Position numbers and translations under genes: made by a program. A stretch of DNA of 64,000 bases, taken from positions 23,273,295 to 23,337,294 of the forward strand of contig NC_088298.1 in the NCBI RefSeq assembly GCF_032854445.1, read 5' to 3'. Positions 42,901 through 51,900 of this stretch are shown piece after piece (position 1 is the stretch's first letter; each line of letters starts with the position of its first letter). Under the pieces are notes generated by a model that saw only the letters and a program-made list of their open reading frames with translations, did no database searches and was not told the DNA's origin. Origin of the DNA: Liolophura sinensis (Eukaryota; Mollusca; Polyplacophora; Chitonida; Chitonidae).

Positions 42901-45900
42901 ATACTCGACAAACAACCAAAATCAGAGTTTTGATAATGACGAATTCACACAGCCCGTAAAAACATTCACACTAATTGTTTGGTGCTTTTTTCGGTTAATT
43001 AATGGACTCATTTCATTTGACAGATCAACGGCCGCACAAAATACCTTCCTATCGAGCTGGCCGGTGGCAAGATGCGAGTCTTCTTCAATGGTAACAACGT
43101 TCAAGTCGACACCGACTGTGGCATCACCGTCCTGTTTGACGGATACGGAAAGGTAGTTGTCAACGTGCCAAGTCACCTTGGCAATCTTCTCCAAGGTATC
43201 TGTGGTAACTGCAATGGTCGTCAGGATGATTTCAGAACTAAAGATGGCGCTGATGTGTCAAGTGACAGAAACCGATTCAATCTAATTGGCATGAGCTACA
43301 CTGTCGTCGACGATTCCGACGCCATCACTACAGGGTATGTTCAAATTTGTGTTTCGTTGTCTCCCCACAGTCATACTTCAGCTTTATCTGTAGTATAAAT
43401 AGAAGTAGAAAAAAACAATTTGTATTGGTGTAGATTGTAGTCTTATAAGTCAGGAAACTGTAGTTTGGAAGTAAGCCTATCTAATATTTCGAAAGCAACT
43501 TACAAGAGAACAACTCACAAGAAAGCATTGAGAGCGGATCGTGGCCGAGTTGTTAAGACAAGTGTCTTTCAACTGGTAGAAGACACAATCTGTTGGTGAA
43601 TTGAATCATATGAATAACCGCCATCTTATACCCTGAAAACCTTAATTACGCCGTTAAAGGCCAATAAATCAATTATTCAAATAAAGCAAACATTTGATGA
43701 ATTCCTTCGCATTGTCAAAGTATAGGGCTTAGAGGTAGCTAGTTCAGTCATAACTGTTTCAAAAGCTATTCGCTTTGTGCTTAGTAGAATTCAGATACAA
43801 ACTAGGTTTTCACAGTCTAAATTGTCACAATCTTAACTATTTCCATCAAAAGTTTGTAGAAAGTAGAAGGTCCAATTACACACATATTTCACTTTCTCCA
43901 CAGATGTACACCTCCAATCGACCCACCCAAAGAATGTCCAGCCGCCTTAGCACAGGCCATCACGGGTGACGACATGTGCGGTATGATCAAAGACACGGCC
44001 GGTCCCTTCAGAGAGTGCATCCTGGCAGGTGTGGTTGACGTGGAGCAGTACTTCGACAGTTGCCGTTCTGATATCTGTCAGTATGATGGAGGCAAAGGCT
44101 TCACCACCGAGGAACTCGTCTGCGACTCTCTATCCGCTTTTGCCGCCGTCTGCAATAACTACGGCTACGAAATCTTCTGGAGGACAGCTGATATGTGCCG
44201 TGAGTTCCCACACAGTTTTCACGGTTTGATCCCGCGTTTGATGATTTACGTTTTTCTTTACCTTACCTTGCATCGTCTCTGTGTGTAGCAGAATACCTTG
44301 CCATACCTGTATTAATAACACCTCTCCTTACCACTGAATAAGAACCTTACCTCACCGGTGCAAACAAAAGTTTACCATATCACACCTGAATAAAGTCAAA
44401 TCTTACCATACGTTACCTGCATTTGATTACAGCCTTACCATGCGGTCCTAACGAAGTCTACACCACAGCCGCCAACCCGTGTCCAGAGACCTGTAACGGT
44501 CGTATAACCGGAGCCGCCTGTAACGGGCCACGTGTAGAGGGCTGTCAGTGTAAACCAGGGTTCGTAATGAGCAGTGACATGTGTGTGCCCAAGGCCAAGT
44601 GTGGGTGTAAGGACAACCAGGGCAACTACTACCCTGTAAGTATAAACCTGGAATCAGCATTTGTAACTATGTTTGCGATGGGCCGTCGCTGGGGGAGTCC
44701 CGTGTGCTGTTTATATAACAATATGCTGTGTGCTATATTTTGCCTCTTGTCATCACGTTTTGGACCCTGAACCAAGGCGTGGTGAGATGTATCCCACTGA
44801 ATAGCGTATTAGAAATCACCAGCGGTTGTTTAATCCAAACACTCTTCCCTCAGAAACCTGCTGTCTGTCATGTCTGAAATTTTAGTGCAAAGGCGTAAAA
44901 GACCAATCAAATGAATAAAAAATAACTATTTATATTTGGGTATCTGCCTCACAAATTTAAATAAAATGGCAATTATAAGAAATATCACCGTCTGTCTCAA
45001 AATTTTTTTTTCTCAAAATGCCACCGAAAGAAGGGTCAAATAGATTTCAGCTTCACAGTTTTTCGTTAAGAGTTTTTGGTAACTGTTTTCCAATCGTTGT
45101 AATCATCTACGCCTAGTTTCATGCCGGGATTTACAGTGCTGAATAAGTGGATCATTATCGTTGGATCAAAGCGTTCGATTATTATCAAATAAACTATTAT
45201 TAAATCTTTCTGTCCTTTTTCAGATTGGTGCTGAGTTTCGCAGCACGGACTGTTCCACAGTGTTTACCTGTAAGACGATCAATGGTAAGGGCAAGCTTGT
45301 GTCAGAGGTCAGCGGTCAGAAGTGCCACAAATACGCTACCTGTGGGATTAAGGACGGTGAGATGGGATGTGTATGTAAGGAAGGCTATGCCGGCGATGGT
45401 GTCTACTCCTGTATCGACACAACACGTGAGTCGGATTTAATAGTCGTGCCCATTAACAGTTAAAACGCCAAAATGATAAACGTGCAGAATCTTGTCAGCC
45501 TGGCCAGGGATCTTAGGCTAAAGTCAAAATTTCACTCATCAAATTGGGTATGTTTCTTTCCATTATTTAACTGAAATAGCTGTACAATAACTTAACCAGA
45601 ATTTACGTTGGCAAGCAACATTTTGACCTTTTCACATAAGAACTTTCACATAAGATTTTAAAGAGATTTTGACATAATTCCAAGAACGCTTTGTGTTCCC
45701 GGATCTTGGTCGTACTGTAGTTTCTTGTCACGAACGTGTTTGACACATAGGCTTATCACACCGCTCTGGACATGAAGGGTTGTCACGCAGGCTGCTGACA
45801 TGCAGGCCCTTGTCACACAGGATTTTGTCACGCAGGCTGCTGACATGCACGTCCTTGACACGCAGGCTGCTGACATGCAGGCCCTTGTCACACAGGATTT

Positions 45901-48900
45901 TGTCACGCAGGCTGCTGACATGCACGTCCTTGACACGCAGGCTGCTGATATGCAGGCCCTTGTCACGCAGGCTCTAGAAAGACAGGATCTTATCATACAG
46001 GCCTTTGGTATGCAAGCTATCGACAAACTTGCTTGAGCACACATAATCGTTTAGCGAAGACTTTGACACGTACATGTATACTCTTGTCTCGCACAAGCTT
46101 TTCATGCTGTTTTCAGGACCGTGTCATGGACACCTTAGTGTTGACACACATAGTGTTGTCATGCAGGCTTTTTCCATTGCACAGACTCTTGCGTTGCAGG
46201 ACTTTGTCACGGAGTCCTTTGGCCCACATAACGTTGTCTCGTAGACTCTTTGCAGCTTTCATCTTCCCAATAAATCTAACTGTTCATGCACAATTTCTTA
46301 CAAGATTGCAAATTCAGAAACCTTGGATCTTCCATTCTCCGAGAGTTAAATTCTACCACAAGAGATATTACTGGCTGGCTATGGCCATTGAGGCTTGATA
46401 TCTATGCGTCGAAACAGACATTCGTATACCAGCCGTAAGGACGTTCCAGGTCAATAATTCGCAAAGCAAATTCACAAAACCACGTATAACACAAATTACC
46501 AAAGAGCTAAGGAAGTATATTAAGAGCAAAATTCTACGGAATCATGCACAGAGAAACAGTCAACAGTTTTCAATGATGTTGGAAAGACGTAAGGCATGTT
46601 CTAGGTGACTGAGTGAAATCATTATTCAAAACGTGTTTTCCACATACATTATTATGTCGAATAGTACTCTGACAGCCTACCCCTCGCAATGGTGGGGGGG
46701 AGGGGGGGCACATTATCACTAACAAGGATACACTCTTGCTAGATGACAGAAAGAGTGCTGAAAGAATGTTAAACGCAGTTTCTCTGGCAACCAAAGAGTC
46801 TATCACAGCCGCTATAGGTAGATTTATTTATTTATTTGATTGGTGTTTGACGCCGTACTCAAGAATATTCGTTCTAGATAGAAATCTCTGCATTAAAGAC
46901 AGTGCTACACCTGACCATAACCCATGTGTCTCTCTCCTCTTTTGTTTCCTTCCAGCAAAATGCCGATGCTCCGCTACCGGAGATCCTCACTACAAGACAT
47001 ATGATGGACAGATGATCCATTTCCAGGGGACATGTCGCTACACTCTGACCCAATCCACCACCACCAACGACGAATGTGCCTTCAACGTGGAGGTGAAGAA
47101 CGAGAACCGTTACGGCAACAACAAAGTCTCCTGGACAAAAATGGTCGCCTTTGAGATCTATGGACTGGAAATTCTGCTGCTCGGCGATAATAAAGTTTTG
47201 GTGAGTGTTGTGGCCAAGTGTGATCAGATGAAAAAAGATCAGATGAAAATTAAACAAATAGATGATGTAGTTGCCATGGCTGCAGAAATGACGATATACT
47301 TCTGGGGACAAACAATTTAACACTATTTCTTTTTTCCCCAATGTCTGAGATAAAAAACAAATACTGAAAGACAAAATATAATTCACAACTGTTTCAACTA
47401 CATGTACTTCAGATCGACCGTGAAGAGAAATTCCTGCCGTTCTCCATGAAGGGCGGAAAGCTACGAGTGTCCCTCGTAGCCGGCAAGGTACAAGTCGATA
47501 CTGAATGTGGCATCAGCCTCAGCTTCGATGGTATCCAAGACGTCATTGTTGAGGTTCCCAAAGAGTACGCCAACAAGATGACTGGAATCTGCGGCGACTG
47601 CGATGGGGAACAGAACGACTGGAAGACAAAAGAAGGAGATGATTTGTCTGAGTATGAGGCCAACGAGAGAGATACTGACATCGGCAACAGCTACATTGTG
47701 GAGGAGGATTATTATGAGTCCGATGAAAAGTGAGTATTTTTCCTGAAAACGTTTGTATAACCTTGGCTTGCAGGTTTAATTTGTTACGCAAAGGTCAAAA
47801 TTTATTTATTTGATCGCTCTTTTACTTTGTACACCAGAATATTTCACTTACACGACGGCGACCAGCAGGTGGAAGGAAACCGGGCAGACCCCCGGGGAAA
47901 TCCACGACCATCCGCAGATTACAGGCGGACCTTCCCGCGTACTACCGGAAAGGAACACAGGTCAAAACGATGTATATTTAAAGGCTCACTTGATTCCACA
48001 GTTCCCTGCACGAATCTTTCTGCACATAACTGAGTGGTCAGCAGCGGTCTTATGGCCGTTTCACCGTTCAAATTAACTGGAGATTACCTGTCTTCCACTA
48101 ATGACATACCCATTGAGCTCGCTTTGCTGGAAAAAACGTCACGTGCGGAAAGGTTCATCAGTGGCCATAATCCACCGAATTGCTTCAGACACTCCGGTTT
48201 CGTCCAACCATAACATTTTTCTTTCCCCATAGAGAAATCCATCAAACCTTGCCTAGCTGTCACACAAAAATCCTAACTTAAAGCTACAGTCGATCTAGCA
48301 TGAAGTTTGAAAGCAATGTGCTAACAAATCTTTTATTGTGATTTTCTCAAGAAGAAGAGAGAGATGGTAAACTTGCAAATGTACACAAATGTATTAATGA
48401 AAACGAAAAATATTTTGTAAAAGAAATCCCTGATAGCCCAAATTAACGCGTGGCATTTATATTAGATTTAGGAGAATTTTGGAGATAAATCCAACGAGTA
48501 AACAAACTGAACCAAAGGATTATTATACTTAATATCAACAACAATTCTTAGAATTCATGCAAAACCTCTCTCGAGTTGTAGACTGACTTCACAGAAATGT
48601 TCGGTTAGAAATCCACGGATTCCCAAAACTTCAATATTTAAATTCCCTTCTTTCTTCACAGGTGCAGCACAGTTAAGCCGCCGCCAGGATGTGACAAAGC
48701 AACTTACGACAAGTTTGCCAGTACCGATTACTGTGGCTACATCATTGACGTCGCTGGTCCCTTCAAGGAGTGCATTGAGAGCGGAATGATCGAAAATGAA
48801 GGTTACTTCGAGAGTTGTCGCCAAGACTTGTGCGCGTACAAGAAAAAAGGTCACCTTAAAGATAAAAAGGTCGTCTGCAAAGCTATGACGTCATTCGCCG

Positions 48901-51900
48901 CCGCTTGCAACGCTGAAGGCTTCGTCAGCATCTGGAGAAATAAGCAATTCTGCCGTGAGTGTAACTGATGGGTGAAAACTTTTTGAAGTAATATTTTTAT
49001 TGACATTTAATACCGAAACTGCCAAAGAGACCCCCTCTTACGTGAGAACTTCAAAAGTTTACAAAGGCTTTTAAATTGAACAGGACAAAATTTTTCACAC
49101 AATAAGCGTTCTTTTGGAAATTCCAACCTATTTTAGTAAATCTGACGGCCAAAGTATAAATATTTCTGCATGTATATAGCAGAACGTCATCATTACGTGT
49201 CCTAAACTTTTCTAAATTTTTATAATTAAAAATGAAACACGTCTCAAAGTCGCCGTGATGATATGCTCGCCTGCAGCTCTCGCTGCTTCGCCCCGCCATT
49301 AGGATGCGTCAGGTACACGGCGAAAGACAATGGTTTACTTGCGTCACTCAGGTCTCAAATGGTTTACTCCCGTCACTCAGGTCTCAAATGGTTTACTCCC
49401 GTCACTCAGGTCTCAAATGGTTTACTCCCGTCACTCAGGTCTCAAATGGTTTACTCCCGTCACTCAGGTCTCAAATGGATTACTTCCGTCACTCAGGTCT
49501 CCCCGTTAAGATTACTCCCAATCTCGCATTAATGTTAGTTAACAATGCCTGAGTATGGCGTTAAACATCAATCAAATAAAAATAAATATAGCACACAATG
49601 GATAGTTTCCCAACAGACACTGATCAGTTCTCTCTCTCTCTCTTCAGCAATGAAATGTCCAAAGGGACAGGTGTACAGTACTAGCGTGAGTGCTTGCCCA
49701 GCCACATGCGGAGAGCCTGCCCCAGAAAAGTTCTGCGAGAAGCCCGCCAAGGAAGGTTGCCAGTGCAAAGAGGGATTCGTCCTCAACGACAAGAAGTGCA
49801 CCAAGAAACAGGACTGCGGATGTACCGACGAAGAAGGCAACTATCTGCCAGTGAGTAACTACTTCCGGTCAGGGGAAATATAAACTGATACAATGCCTGT
49901 TGTCATTGTAGCCGACGATTTTGAAAGCCTTTTATCAGAACGGAAAAAAATCAGTAAGATATTTCCAACGTCTGGAAAACAAGCAAAATCTACAGATTCG
50001 ACTTTTATGCAACTGCAAACATAAAAATCTTATTTTAAAAAGGCAGTTTTACCAAATTGCAATGGTCGAGAGGAATGGCTTCATAAGCGGTTGTTTATGA
50101 GTTGAGTTAAGAATTTGAAGATAACTGAAATATGTTTTGGAAAGAGAGCTTCAAGATAGCTTTGTGTAGTGATCCAATGATATAACGAGGTGAAATATCC
50201 ATTTGTTGAGAGGAAGGCCCTCGCGTTCAAGTTTGATTCAATAATACTGGCTTGGCGCTTAGCTTAGGGGTAGAACCAGTACCAGTCGACCTAGTGACAG
50301 TATAGCGCCTTTGAGAGACACAAGTTCACGGGAGTTCCGAGTGGGGGCCCTCGCGCATATAAGTTGTAGTTAAAACCCTCACGGTGCTCGGCCTTCGCGC
50401 ATGAGCGTTGGGCGAATGGAGCGTTTTCTAATCTCAACTTCCTGTATATGTACGAGCGCCCAAACGCAGAACTCCTGTGAACTTGTGTTTCTCATAGGCC
50501 CTGTATCGTGTCTGGGTGGAGCGTAATGTGTGGTCTCATGGACATGGCTTTCCAGTGGGGCAGCACTGTAGATATGTCGACTCTCCGGAATAGCGTTCTG
50601 CCAAGAATCACCATTTTGTCATGACTGAAATAATCTTTAAGTGGACGTGAGGACTCAAGTCAGCAAACAACCAGCAAAAAATTAACAAACTGACAGGTAG
50701 CGTTTTTTTTTGTGCGTCTTGTCATAAAAGTTGTTTTAGAATTCACTAGTTATACTGCACAGAAAACACTAGCACAAACTCATTCACACGCTTGGGTCAT
50801 AAAAAATTTTCCCTGAAATTTGGAACGACGTCGATGTATAACCATGGTAACCGTCATTTTTTTTTTTTACAGATCGGTGAGAAGAGAATCAGTGACGATT
50901 GTTCTGAGATTTTCACCTGTATCTGGGACAAAAAGAACCTGAAAAGTTTGATCCAAACGACGAAAAACGGCCAGCCATGTCACAAGGACGCTGAGTGCAA
51001 GGTGATCGGAGACGACAAGAAGTGTGTGTGTGACGAGGGCTACGAGGGTGACGGGTTCACCTGCACCGAGATCCCACCCACAACAACAACAACAAGTAAG
51101 AAAGTGGATTAATTAATATTTTCTTTTGTGTTTCCCTAAATTAGGTTTGTTCAACCATCGCTGACTGACTGGAAAAAGCATTGTTACCGCCACAGCTGAA
51201 TGTTCTGTAACAACTGAGGTCGAAGTTCGAAAACAGCTCTTTCTGCTTCCGCTGTAGCCTCAGTTAGGAAGTTTTTTCAAGTGCCTAGGGAAGAGGCACC
51301 TGATTTCGTTGACTATGTAACAAATTGTTAGTATTTAAGTACGTGTTTCAAGATAAGTTAAGTGAATAAAAATACTATTTGACTGTTAAAAACAGATTGC
51401 TTAGTCACCTCATTATTCACGTATTCCATCACCATCAGCTCCTGCCCCAACTACAGCGCCACCGTGTGAGATGATCGCTGACATCGGCATCATCATGGAC
51501 TCCTCCAGCAGTATTGGCAAGAAGAGCTACGAGATCATGAAGGATTTCGTTAAGGATGTCGTCACCAACTTCGACGTCAAGCCAGACAAGGTAACACTCA
51601 ATGGCCTCTTAGCATTAATTTCATGTACTTGTAACTCTTTTTAAATATATTGACATCACTGCACTTTTTACCGTAGTCATTTTAGTGATTTCTAATAAAT
51701 TGCACTTAACGCCATGGCATTTTTTTTACCTGATCATGCTGAAGCCGAGGTGGGATGTATGTTACTGCTACTTATGCATTTACATTAAACAGTTCAGACA
51801 TACCTCTGAAGTGAGGCAGATTGACAAGAGAGTGTATCTTACTGGTTACGCATGACTTGCATTTGCTAATTATCACGCTGTTGTCGTTGCTCTAAATTTA

